Below, in pieces: positions 8,640-19,000 of a DNA stretch of 32,121 bases. The position numbers and the translations under genes are program-made. Within the stretch, counting starts at the first letter, position 1. Every line of letters starts with the position of its first letter. Origin of the DNA: Dimargaris cristalligena (lineage: Eukaryota; Kickxellomycota; Dimargaritomycetes; Dimargaritales; Dimargaritaceae); the NCBI GenBank assembly GCA_027576995.1, contig JANBQC010000315.1, positions 1 through 32,121 on the forward strand. The letters run 5' to 3'. The notes below the pieces were generated by a model. The model was given only the letters and a program-made list of their open reading frames with translations, was not told where the DNA came from and searched no databases.

Positions 8640-9093
8640 TTAATTTTTATTTTTTATGGGCTGTATTTGGCTGAGTGAGGGGGGTAGTGGAGCAGTGAGG
8701 TAATCCGGCAGGTTGGGGCAATTTGTAGTGGGCAGTTCAAAGGGCAACTTGCCTTTGCATTTGCGCTTCAACAGGCGAACATTGCGTAATTTAGTCAGGA
8801 GCTCCACTTTTAAACGGAGCTGCTGGATAAGTTGTTTATCATTATTCTAATATCGTCAAATGGGGCAGATAGGGTGATCAGAATCAAGTATTTAAGGGTT
8901 TGTGAGGACAGAGGTGTCGGGGGAACACTGGTGGATAGGGCCATTAGGTCTAGAAGTATACTCCGTGAAGTCGAGCCTGTAAGCCCCCAGCGACGGTTGG
9001 ACTGGGCAACGGAAAGGCGGACTAACCTACCGGAATTTTTATGGTTTTGGGCGGGACTCGCCCTGGCGGGTGGTTCGAAGGCCAACGAGGCAT
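8640..9093 (-). CDS. Two-exon gene, 89-aa basic helical protein
   Basis: Exon 1 is 9031-9093 (21 codons, ATG at 9093). The intron 8847-9030 has GTAGGT at its donor and GATATTAG at its acceptor. Exon 2 is 8640-8846 (68 codons and TAA). The join is in phase 0 and the reading frame is open throughout. The product begins with a Pro-rich segment (MPRWPSNHPPGRVPPK), then a long predicted amphipathic helix (DKQLIQQLRLKVELLTKLRN), a basic cluster (LLKRKCKGK) and a Pro-rich C-terminus. AATAAA-like sequence overlaps the stop. A trinucleotide microsatellite lies just upstream of the ATG. The gene is divergent from the KDEL protein gene. I do not recognise the family. Without the splice each exon looks like a meaningless short frame, so the call rests on the clean join and helix-like composition. 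Confidence 0.5.
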
Positions 9094-9099
9094 TTGCGA

Positions 9100-9137
9100 A
9101 ATAATAATAATAATAATAGTAGTAGTAGTAGTAGTAA
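9100..9137. repeat. (TAA)n(TAG)n microsatellite
   Basis: About six TAA units followed by six TAG units, immediately upstream of the ATG of the minus-strand two-exon gene and therefore probably in its 5' leader or core promoter. Confidence 0.8.
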
Positions 9138-9487
9138 AACGACCGGACCAGAGAGATTGTCGAAAGGGTCGAAGCTGAAAAGGCCGTTGGACCAAGTAGG
9201 CTAAGAGTGGAGGAAAGTAAGACCCTTTTTTATTTTGGTCATGAGGTCAGGCCTATAGAGCCTGCTTGTCTCTTTTAGTCGTGGAATTCCCTGGCGAGCC
9301 AGGCTGGACAGGAGTTTAAGCCCCTTCGCTCTCCCCTGTTAGAGAGGGCTCTACTTAACGCGGCGCGTCAGTCCAGTCTTTCTCCAAACACTCTTTCCAT
9401 ACCCCATTGTACTTTATTTCCCCCATCTTCCTACCTGTATTTTATAACCTCGCTTAACTATACATACTACTACTGCTGCCACAGGCC
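9138..9487. promoter_or_regulatory. Divergent intergenic region, promoter of the KDEL gene
   Basis: About 350 bases between two divergent genes. The 100 bases before the plus-strand ATG are pyrimidine-rich. They end in CTTAACTA followed by CTGCCACAG eight bases upstream of the ATG, which looks like a branch site and 3' splice site, so a 5'-UTR intron is possible. Confidence 0.35.
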
Positions 9488-9757
9488 ATGCACCAACAAC
9501 CACAGCAACAGCCCCGGTGGCGGCTACTGACCTGGGGACTGGCTCTCCTTGCCTGCGTTCAACTTGCGCAGAGTGCTCTCAATCCCATCCCGCATTGGAC
9601 GGACCCGAACCTGGTCCCGGAGCAGAAGAAGTTCTTGGAAGCCGCGATCAACCAACGCCGGCTCGAAGTCCTAGACAAGATGGGCTACGCCTGGCCCGAC
9701 GGCCCCCTACCTGATTTCGACGCTTTGGCCAAGAGCCGCGCTAAAGATGAGCTGTAG
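9488..9757 (+). CDS. Small ER-lumen protein with C-terminal KDEL
   Basis: The 89-aa product has a Gln-rich basic start (MHQQPQQQPRWR), a hydrophobic core (LLTWGLALLACVQLAQS) with likely cleavage after residue 29 or 30, and a 59-residue soluble mature part ending in KSRAKDEL. KDEL at the very C-terminus is the classical signal for retrieval from Golgi to ER. Together with the leader it indicates an ER-resident lumenal protein. The mature part is hydrophilic, has no cysteine, and contains a predicted helix (EQKKFLEAAINQRRLEVLDK) and a WPDGPLPDFD motif. No known family was recognised. It could be a co-chaperone-like or quality-control accessory protein, but nothing in the sequence proves that. 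An AATAAA lies at 9908, 150 bases after the stop. The ATG is the only start that gives a signal peptide. Confidence 0.7.
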   Translation: MHQQPQQQPRWRLLTWGLALLACVQLAQSALNPIPHWTDPNLVPEQKKFLEAAINQRRLEVLDKMGYAWPDGPLPDFDALAKSRAKDEL

Positions 9758-9907
9758 ACCAGTTACTGTAGCGCGTGGTTGTTTCGGGCCAACTCACTGC
9801 ACCCCAACTACTATTCTTTGTCAACTGGCCTGGCAACTGGTTGGTATATATAGGATTGGATAGGTGTGTATCATGCACTCCGCCTGTGTACGTCAATAGC
9901 ACCTCTC

Positions 9908-9913
9908 AATAAA
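9908..9913 (+). terminator. Poly(A) signal of the KDEL gene
   Basis: AATAAA in CTCAATAAAATCTGG, 150 bases downstream of the stop. Confidence 0.5.
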
Positions 9914-9929
9914 ATCTGGACTTTTAGGA

Positions 9930-10335
9930 GCCCACAAAATAGAGCGCCCCTTGGGTGACTGCGATTATCATTTGAATGCCCGTTGAGAGGAGTGGCTTAC
10001 TAAGCTGGGCGCTGGGTAACCCACTGACACCAAGTCAAGGCGGAGTCGACTAATCTAATGGCCCCATTTTCACATATCCGCGGTGATCGTGATAGGCCGT
10101 CGGATAACGGACGACGCTCCCTCCTTTGGCTATAGTCCACCACACGTTCCCCACACCACCATAGTTAATCTTCCCCTTCCTGCATACTCCCTTTACTTTC
10201 CACCCGTGTTATATTATCTCTCTCTCTCCCTCACCTCCCTTGAACTCCACCCCAACTTTCCCTTCTCCGAGCTGCTCAACCAGTCCGTTTCACTTTACTT
10301 GCCGCTGCTCCTCACCGACTGCATTCCCCCGTCCA
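9930..10335 (+). promoter_or_regulatory. Promoter region of glutathione synthetase
   Basis: About 400 bases between the KDEL gene and GSH2. A TATATTA-like element near 10209-10216 is followed by a CT-rich tract (TCTCTCTCTCCCTCACCTCCC), a common fungal core-promoter pattern. No specific transcription-factor site was called. Confidence 0.35.
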
Positions 10336-12328
10336 ATGACTTCGTTCGGCGCCCCCGACTACCCTTCGGACCTGTCTGACCCTGTGCTCCAGGACCTGGC
10401 CACCAAGGCCATTGACTGGGCTCAGTCGCATGGTCTAGTCATGAAACCCGCCCCCAATGTGACCGCTGCATTGCCTTTGGCCAACTCGCACTACACCGGA
10501 CTGGCCACCCATGCCCCACTGGCCCTCTTCCCGTCGCCCATACCCCGGGCCAGCTTCCGTCGCGCGGCGGATATCCAGCCCCACTTGAACTCCCTGTTTC
10601 ACCGCATCGCCAACGACTACGAGTTTCTGGTTTCCCATATGGAAGGGTAGGTGTAGTGGGGTTTTTATGGTACAGGGGTATATCCTCGTAACTTGGTGGA
10701 GGTGATCGATACTAACCCTCTAACTAAAACCACACTATCCCGTGCTACAATACCCTCCTGATCATCCCATATCCGTTAGATTGGTGGGCGTGGACGACTT
10801 CACTACCCGCTTATATGCTATTTACCAGCGGGTCCGGGAACAGCCTTTGAACCAGGTATGTACATGTCACCTCCATACCCCAATTGTTCCAAAGTACATA
10901 CACCGCCTACGTATTTCTAAGTGAGTAAGATGAGCATTACTTTAGCCTGGTACCTTAACCATACTGAAATGCTTCCACCCCCGTCTGTACTGTATGGCAC
11001 CCACCTGGTGCTGGTCGTTCGAATAGCCCATCACCCTAGCCTATACTCGCTCCGATTACTTGCTCCACCAGTCGACCGACCCCTCCGATCATACCCTGGC
11101 TATTCAGCAGGTGGAATTCAACACTATTTCCGTGTCGTTTGCTAGTTTGGCCCAGGTTACCAGCAATATCCACCGGTAAGATACCACCATACCCTATCCC
11201 TCGACCGGAGAGCCAACTTTTTTTGTATCGGTATTCAAGCAATTGCACCTTTACTTTATTGGCCGATAAACTAAAACCCACTCCATTAAATACTTCATTT
11301 ATTGTGGGACGTTAGCTACCTCTGGTCCTTCCCCGAATACCGTCGACAGCTCACATTCAGCGACCCCAGCCGGCAATGGGATGAGCTCGACCACCACCTT
11401 CCCCCCAATCAATCCCTGCACGGGCTTCCATCGGCCATCGCCAAGGCCTGGCAGCTCTATGGCAACCCCAAGTAAGTTTAATTGTATTATGATAATGCTG
11501 TAAGTGATCCCCAAGCAACCAGCAATATTTTTACAATCCCTCCCCTCCAAAAAAAGAAAATAGTACACCAGTTAACCCCCCTTTTTATACTTATTACCTC
11601 ATAATCCGCAGGGCCATTGTGCTAATGGTGGTTCAGCCCAATGAGCGCAATATCTTCGACCAGCGGTTTGTCGAGTACGAACTCCAATCTAAGCATCAGG
11701 TTAAAGTGATTCGGCGGACTCTGAAAGAAGTTGATGCGGAGGCTACCCTTCATCCGGAAACTCAGGCCCTGCTCATGTAAGTGGCCCTTTGCGTACCCCG
11801 GTACATCATCCGGAAATTAGCGAATCTATTGATAGACTATAAGGTTCCCCACCTTGAACATGGCACTAACACCTGAATTTTGAGTCCCTGCATGGTATGC
11901 CCTGCAATTCATCCATGGCTATCCAGCGGCGGCGAGGAGATTGCCGTCACCTATTATCGCTCGGCCTATGCTCCCCAGGATTACGGCGGGGAGGAGGTAG
12001 GTCCTACATGTGCGACTAAAGCCTGTGTGGTAATAGTTGGAGTCGAATTTCAGCGCTATGAACATAAATATGCTATTGTACTGATATTCACATGTCTATA
12101 TACCCTATTTTTGATGTGCTGACCAAGGAATGGGCAGCGCGGATGACCGTCGAATTGTCTAAATCCGTCAAATGCCCCAATATCTCGTACCAACTAGCTG
12201 GTACTAAAAAAGTCCAGGAAGTACTTAGCCGTGCTGGCGTACTGGAACGGTAGGTCTGGCTACAGTAGAATAGCACGGTGGTTAGTCTCGAGTCACTAAG
12301 TTCAGTTTAGATGAGTGATTACTATTAT

Positions 12329-12363
<35 letters not shown>

Positions 12364-13133
12364 ATACTGGTAAACCACGGACTCGGGCTTTCCAGACAGT
12401 TGAACCAACACCCCTCTTCCGAACTGCTTTATCAACCCTAATCAAGGCACTCCATACCCCACTCGCTTCACACAATCCCTACTTACTAGATTCATCTCCG
12501 ATCCGGACATTTGCTCCCGAATTCGGGAGTGCTTCACGGGTCTGTACCCCCTGGACTCCACCCCGGCCGGCCGGCAGGCTCTCCAGCAAGCCTTAGCCAC
12601 GCCTGAACGGTTTGTATTGAAACCCCAGCGGGAGGGCGGGGGCAACAATGTCTACGGCCATGATATCCCTAGCTTCATTCAGACCCTGTCCCCGAAGGAA
12701 CTTGGGGGATATATCCTTATGGATCTCATCTGCCCACCACCCACGAGTAATATTCTCATCAATCAAGGCCAGCTGCACCACGGACCTGTAATTAGCGAAC
12801 TTGGTATTTTCGGTGTCTGGTTGAGGTAAGACCACCGGCTTAGTTAGCGATGACCAATAGCATCAATGATGTGGTGATGGTACCCCCGCAACTACAACAA
12901 GACCAGCTAAAAAAGGTGTACCTTGTGCTTCATGAATTAACCCAGTCTTTATTATCTTATACATTATATCTAATTTGTCCCGGATACTTTGATTGCCCCT
13001 CCCCTCTAGTGACGCCAATACGGTCCATTTGAACGCGGAAGCGGGCCATCTATTACGTACCAAAGTGGCATCATCCAACGAAGGAGGAATTGCGGCCGGT
13101 TTTGGGGTTATCGACAGCCCCTTGCTAATTTAA
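10336..13133 (+). CDS. GSH2: Glutathione synthetase (eukaryotic type), nine exons
   Basis: This enzyme joins gamma-glutamylcysteine and glycine with ATP, the second step of glutathione synthesis in the cytosol. Exons: 10336-10646, 10780-10855, 11027-11175, 11316-11471, 11612-11776, 11927-11996, 12128-12249, 12490-12825 and 13010-13133. All eight introns are GT-AG, the phases fit, and the sum is 1509 bases, 502 aa, close to the usual size. Recognisable blocks are the N-terminal [18 protein letters not shown] (about 137-144), QVEFNTIS (157-164, with Glu159 and Asn161 at the metal-binding positions), [11 protein letters not shown], the ATP-loop block [16 protein letters not shown] (391-406) and the C-terminal [16 protein letters not shown]. 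Residues are complete, so it should be active. Only the ATG at 10336 starts the frame sensibly. Intron 7 holds a CA/TA microsatellite. Confidence 0.95.
12328..12364. repeat. (AC)n(AT)n microsatellite in GSH2 intron 7
   Basis: About six AC units followed by about eleven AT units inside the 240-base seventh intron of glutathione synthetase. Confidence 0.85.
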
Positions 13134-14208
13134 GGCAACATTAATTGGTTTAATTCAGACGGGCTCTTTGGGACCGAGGCATTTGGAAGCGTACGGTTCC
13201 CCTCATTGTGCCACCCCGGCCACATTTGGTCAACCGGCCGTTAATGAATTTTAATGGTTGAGTACTTTAGTATTCATTAATTACCGTGTTGCTCTGCTTA
13301 TTTCGATCCCGACGCTCTACTATCCCAAGATGCATTGGGGTTTGGTCCATCTCATTCATGTGTACCTATTCGCCGCCAGACAAAAAGATGGGGACTTAAC
13401 AGGAAATATTCCCACCCTCTTGTTCTGGTTTACCGATTCTACTTACAAGTCCAGTTGGTTTAGAACCACGGGGCGTTACTAGCTGGGGTATATATATATA
13501 TATTATTGTTTGGGAGGGGATGAAGATAACGATTCCACTATTGCATTTCTATCTGTGGAGATCGTTGGGAATAAGCACTCACCTATTACAATGCAAGTAT
13601 TCGTACATAAATGATTTCATTACTGGGCTACCATGGCATCCAGTGTGTTTTGGATATTGGATGGAACTGCACTACGCTGGCTATTTAACGTATCCCATGG
13701 CTGGCTGGGTTAGCCAGTCGACTATTTTTGCCATGAAAATCGGAGGTATTCAGCAACCGCGAGCCCTTCCGCTTACGCAATAGAGTAGCACTAATGCCGT
13801 GGTGCAACCGGGCCAAAATATCTCTCCCTTCGGGATACTGCCTGTATTTTCGCAGGGCCTGTCCATCATGATTTCACGGGCTTTCGGTGGTGAGTGGTGT
13901 GCTTCCCTCTTGTTATTCTAACCTCCTCTTCCTCCCCCGCATTCACACCCACTTGACTACCCCACCCATACTAATTCGGTTCTGCCTACGGCTCTGACTT
14001 GAATGACCCAGCAAGAGGATCTGGGTTCTTTCTCCCTATAATAGCACCGCTACAGTGGCGTAGCAGCGCAAGCAGATGACCTAACCCAAGGACCAGGCAT
14101 GGGTGGTGGCGGAGCTACTGAATGCTGTGGTATGGTAGGTAGACTTGGCTTAATCGGTAGGCGTACCTTGACCTACATTGGCATGTAAATTATAAATGAG
14201 AATACCGA

Positions 14209-14244
14209 TATTATTATTATTATTATCATAATTGTTGTTGTTAT
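14209..14244. repeat. (ATT)n / (GTT)n microsatellite
   Basis: Runs of ATT followed by GTT in non-coding DNA between GSH2 and the ATPase. Confidence 0.8.
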
Positions 14245-15295
14245 TCTCGGGACCCTCCGGTGGTAATTGAAAAATAGGGAATATTTTAACTCTTACTAAT
14301 GCTATCCCCAAAATCCGCCCGAATTCCGAATATGGATGAAATTGATGGACATAGTGATGGTAAGTAAGAATGTAACGCCTGCATAGCGTCGCACCACGCC
14401 TCCATCAGGGATTAGTAGTCAGACAACGGATCAACGAGCTAATTTCCGGAAGCCCGTAAGGTAAAAATGGGATTGAGTGGGTCTCGTGCTGTAATCCTAG
14501 AAATTGGGGAGGGGGTTGCCATCGGTCCTATCAGCCTTGGTGAAAGCGGCGAGACAGCTGATACCCAACGTGGGCCAGGGGCAGCCATGCCATTAGTGTG
14601 TAATAGGAGGATGAGGAGGAGGACTTTAGTTGGGGAGGGTGTGCCTGACTATACCATAGGCAATGGAATAAATCAAAGTGGAGGCGAGGGGATATGGGTA
14701 ATCTGCGTGGCGAGTTCCCCCAGCCAGGGAATGTGAGCCCCCCCCTAGGTTTGGCCAGGAGATATAAGCGCCCCGTGCCGCGGAGGTGGCCATGGAGAGG
14801 GCGACTACAACATTCTGGAGAGAAAGGAGGGTTGGAAATAACAACCACTGTGACCTGTACCAGCAAAGACCGTCTGTCCCACCATAACCATCTTCGGCTA
14901 ATTAGGCTTGCTTATAATGTACCTTTGGGGCTGGCGGAGCGGACTTCCCCTTCCTATGGGGCCGCACTATACCTATTTCCGGGGACCCCTTTATAAAAAG
15001 GGTGGGTTGAGACGGGTGATGCTATTGATTTACACTGCAGCTCCCCGCGTCTATTGCGGCCCCTTACTCGGTCTTAAACCGGTGGTTTATTATATACCCA
15101 ACCCACCACCACACCCCATGGAATAGGCCGGGCCACTGAAACGTGTCCATTTGTCCGCGCCCACCTTTGGGCCATTAATTCTATTCTATTAATCTTTGAA
15201 TTAGCCTTTAGTAGTGGCCTCTTGGTGATGTGATATACCCTCCCATCCTTTCATATCGGCCACTACAACTAACCGCTCCCTTTCGCGCCCTGCTC

Positions 15296-15315
15296 TTTTT
15301 ATTATTATTATTATT
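15296..15315. repeat. (TTA)n microsatellite
   Basis: T-run followed by five ATT units in the GSH2-ATPase intergenic region. Confidence 0.75.
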
Positions 15316-15875
15316 CGCCTTGACTCCCTACCATCTATTAATATTACATAGTCCATCATTATTATTCCATTTTCATACCCAATTCCTTTATTTTTAGATA
15401 TCCCTGAGGAGGTTCATTTGACCTGCGCACTGGCTTCACAGTGGCTGCCCCCTGGTGTTTCTCCATCCCCACTCCTTCAGTTCGGTCACAGGCAGGGTGG
15501 TTGATGCCTAGACGGAATATCTGCATTAGATAGTCAAGGGTGCCGGTGGGCGAACCCGTTATTCAATCCAGCCATGTCCTGGTTTCTTTTACACTGATTA
15601 TCTCTTCCTTTTAATATCTACCCCATTATCTTTTAGCCGACTATAGCGATAGAGGACATCGTTAGCTCATAACCACCCCCCCCCGCTCTGCTCCAAAACC
15701 CCGCTCCCATAGATAGTCACCGTTTTGTGTCTTGTTATCGTATCGTTCGACTTATTTTAGGTTTAGCTATTTATTCTACCCTCTTTCTATCTCTCTCTAT
15801 TTTTACCTATTCCTTCCGTGTTCACCTATTCTCCTTCCTTTCCCGCACTTCACTGGGCTACTCTAGTATTGCTTT

Positions 15876-15883
15876 TGACGTCA
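15876..15883. promoter_or_regulatory. CRE-like palindrome upstream of the ATPase
   Basis: TGACGTCA, a perfect eight-base palindrome recognised by bZIP factors of the ATF/CREB type, lies 121 bases upstream of the ATPase ATG and just after a long pyrimidine-rich stretch. The position suits a promoter element, but one eight-base match can be chance. Confidence 0.35.
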
Positions 15884-16003
15884 GGACATACCTCGCCTGA
15901 CCCCCGTCTCCTTTGTCACACACGGTGTCACCTGTGCAGTTATCGCGGCCATCGAACACCTTAAGCACGCCAGAGGCGAACTCTCCCATCTTGCTACTTG
16001 GCT

Positions 16004-19000
16004 ATGCGGTCGCGGGCTTCTTTACTACCATGGGTCCTCTGGACCCTGGTGATGTATACTACACACTCGGCCAGCGGGCTGCCCGCTTTCCACACTCGTA
16101 AGTTTGCTGATTGTTTTTTATTTGATCATATAGGGAGGGCTATTATTCACTACCGCCTGGTCCCTGGCTCAGTAATGATGGTACATCTTAGTAATCCTCT
16201 GTACCTTGGAGATTAAAAGTGAATATTGTGCCGTCCAAATGGCGGGGTGAAGAGTCGCAAGTATCACTCTTTGCGATCTTGTAATGGACTGGAACTCCCC
16301 TCCCAAAGGGTCGAGGCCAAGTATGCGGAGTTAGGCCGGCGATACTATTTGTTGTGCTACGCCAATCGCTGGCTGAATCCCCCCTTCAACTAGACCATTG
16401 TGATATATATATATATATATATATCTCCAGGTTCCTCCTAAGGGGGGGATGGTGGGCGTACACTATTCCTTACGGGCAACTAAGCTACATGTCATGATGG
16501 GTGGGTATGGCTCCTTTTTCGCACCTCCTCCGGTTGGACAAGAGAAAGAGGAGCTTGGCCGCTCCAATAACCGCCGTCATTTAACTAATTCCATTTAACC
16601 GCCAATGATTTTTTGGTGTATCTTCTTGTCCTACACTCACCCACCCACAACGGCTTCCGCTTCCACCATGGGGCCCTCCTCGCCTCCTTTTCTACCTTAG
16701 CTAACCAGTATGATCTCGACGGTAATCAATGCCCACTGTACCCCAAGCGGGACGTCGTTTGTCCCCTCGTTTGCGTCACTGACCTATCGGAATGCCCCCG
16801 TTTACTTCAGCCCAACTGCCCCAACGGCAAGCAATTTTGCCTGGACAGCACCTGTGCCGACCAATGCCCCAAAGACCTGCCGAACCCCTGCTTATGTGGC
16901 GAAACCAGCTACCGCGACAGTGGCGAAATGGTAATCCCCTGCCGGAAATCGCCCACCATTGACATCCCGCACTATAATATGCGCAACGGCACGGCCCAAA
17001 CCCAAGGGGCGTGTCTCAAGGCCCTCAACACCACCTCCCGCATCTTAAATTATGGGGCTAAACCCACGGACCCCGTCTGGTTGGATTGCTCCCGCCGGGG
17101 ATGGAACGAAGATGGTGATTCAGACGCCACCGAAACGACCCCCCCGGGGTTTACCTACGTGGAGCCCATTTGGTTGGCGCTGTGGACCATGCTGGGGTTG
17201 GAGGCCATGGTGCTAACTGGGTGGACCCTGTACAAACAGTGGCGGGAAAAGGCGCAGCGTCGGGGCGTCGGGGTGGCGGTCGGGGGAACAACCGCGGACC
17301 CCCTGGCGAAGGAAACGGCCGATTCGGAGCTGAGTTCCGTGGAAGGGTTGGATCGGGAAAATTACAAACTCACCGCGTATCGAACCTCACTCTACGGCAA
17401 TTTCGCCGCGTACTCGCTAGTCGCCATCAGCTTGAGTCTGGTCGTTTACATGTTCCTTATCATTGCCGATTATTACGGCGCTCTGTTAGGTAAGTATCGA
17501 AGGGCATATTCCCTAGGGTATTATTGCCTGGCTGGGTGGTTTTTGGGATATCAACTTTCCGGTGGTTTAATTTTTTTTTGATGAGCTCATCTAACCTTAA
17601 TGTGAGCTAACCCTGCCCCTTCGTGTACTAATCTCCTCCCCCATATGATTTTATCTGGCTCGAATTGTTCTCCCTTGGCATCGCTGGTAATGAACATTTA
17701 GGCGAAGCGTTTGCCCTAACCCACCAGACCTCGGCCTTGTCTTCGCAGCTATTTATCATATCTTGGTATCTGATGGTGGCTTGGTTCATTACGCTGAACA
17801 TTACCCGCCACCGGTTGCGCAACTTCTTTCGTATCCAGACCCGTCCGGCAGAGGGCCATTTTATTCAAGTGGAGCAGCAATTAGCACCCCTAATCTTGCT
17901 GGATGACAACAGTGTGATTCTTCGACACATTCGTCGAATTGAGACCTCCATCAAATCATTGGTTGGGTAAGCATCATCTTAAAGCTATACTTAATGTGAT
18001 AATCATAGTATTGGTAAATACTGCCTTCAACTCGTATATACGGCTTGCCCCGTACTATTCAACCCCCTAATCAATCACGGTCTTTATTGAATTGAATAAT
18101 GTCTGTTATTATTTTATTAGCTGGCACGTCCATGTCACAACCACTCGAATCGAAAAGACCGCCCATGGAAGACGCTACTTCACCTACCAATGCACCCGCT
18201 ATGTATACGACTCGGTGCACGGTCGGTTCGCTCCCTTCGGGTTCCAGGTGGGGACCACGGGCGCGGAGCTCCTCAAACAACAGTCGGGTATTCTTCAAGG
18301 GGAAGCCGACCGTAGGATTGAGCTACTCGGCTCGAATTTCATTACGGTGGTGGTGCCCTCCTTGTTCAATGCCATCCTGCAGGAATTCACCGGGTTCTTT
18401 TACCTCTACCAACTCACCATTCTATTGCTCTTCTATTATTACGCCTATTACGAAATGTAAGTCGCTCTCCACAATCGCCTTCGCGTATCACCTGTAAATC
18501 CACGTATCCCCATGGATTACATTGTTGGATTTTTAATATTACCCGCACCCCAATATCCAGACTAACTGTATACTATCTTTTGTTTCGGATGGCCATTTTT
18601 ATTTACGGTTGATATTCCCATATTTTTGCATCATTTTTAGCGGTTTGGTGGATACCGGTGTGGTACTGATCTCAGCCTTCGTCAAGGTTGCCATCCGCTT
18701 ACAATCCGAAAAGCGCCTTAAATCCATGGCCGAACACGAAAGTATCTGCCAAGTACTCCGGGACCAAACCTGGCGCACCACTACCACAGCCGACCTAGTT
18801 CCCGGGGACGTGTACCAAATCGACGTGGACCAGGTGGTTCCCGCCGACTCAGTTGTTCTCTCGGGTAATATTGTTGCCGACGAGAGTTCGTTGACGGGCG
18901 AGCCCCTACCGATCCGTAAATTCCCGGTTTCCCTGGATATGACTGATTTTGACCTGCACACCACCGGCAAGACCAACGCCCTCTTCGCCGGCACGACCAT

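Larger units (their letters stand above)
13134..15870. other. Long intergenic region, no convincing gene
   Basis: About 2.7 kb between GSH2 and the P-type ATPase. It contains short overlapping frames on both strands (the longest about 110 codons near 14530-14870), none with a recognisable motif. TA repeats lie at 13491-13504 and trinucleotide microsatellites at 14209-14244 and 15296-15315. The last 100 bases are rich in pyrimidine tracts and lead into the ATPase promoter. Confidence 0.5.

Noticed and set aside
14467..14996. Overlapping 90-110 codon frames on both strands
   Set aside because: No recognisable motif, several frames open at once in a GC-richer patch, no splice pattern.
16209..16394. 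55-codon open frame inside ATPase intron 1
   Set aside because: Length is within chance expectation, no ATG in frame, and the flanking exons join well without it.
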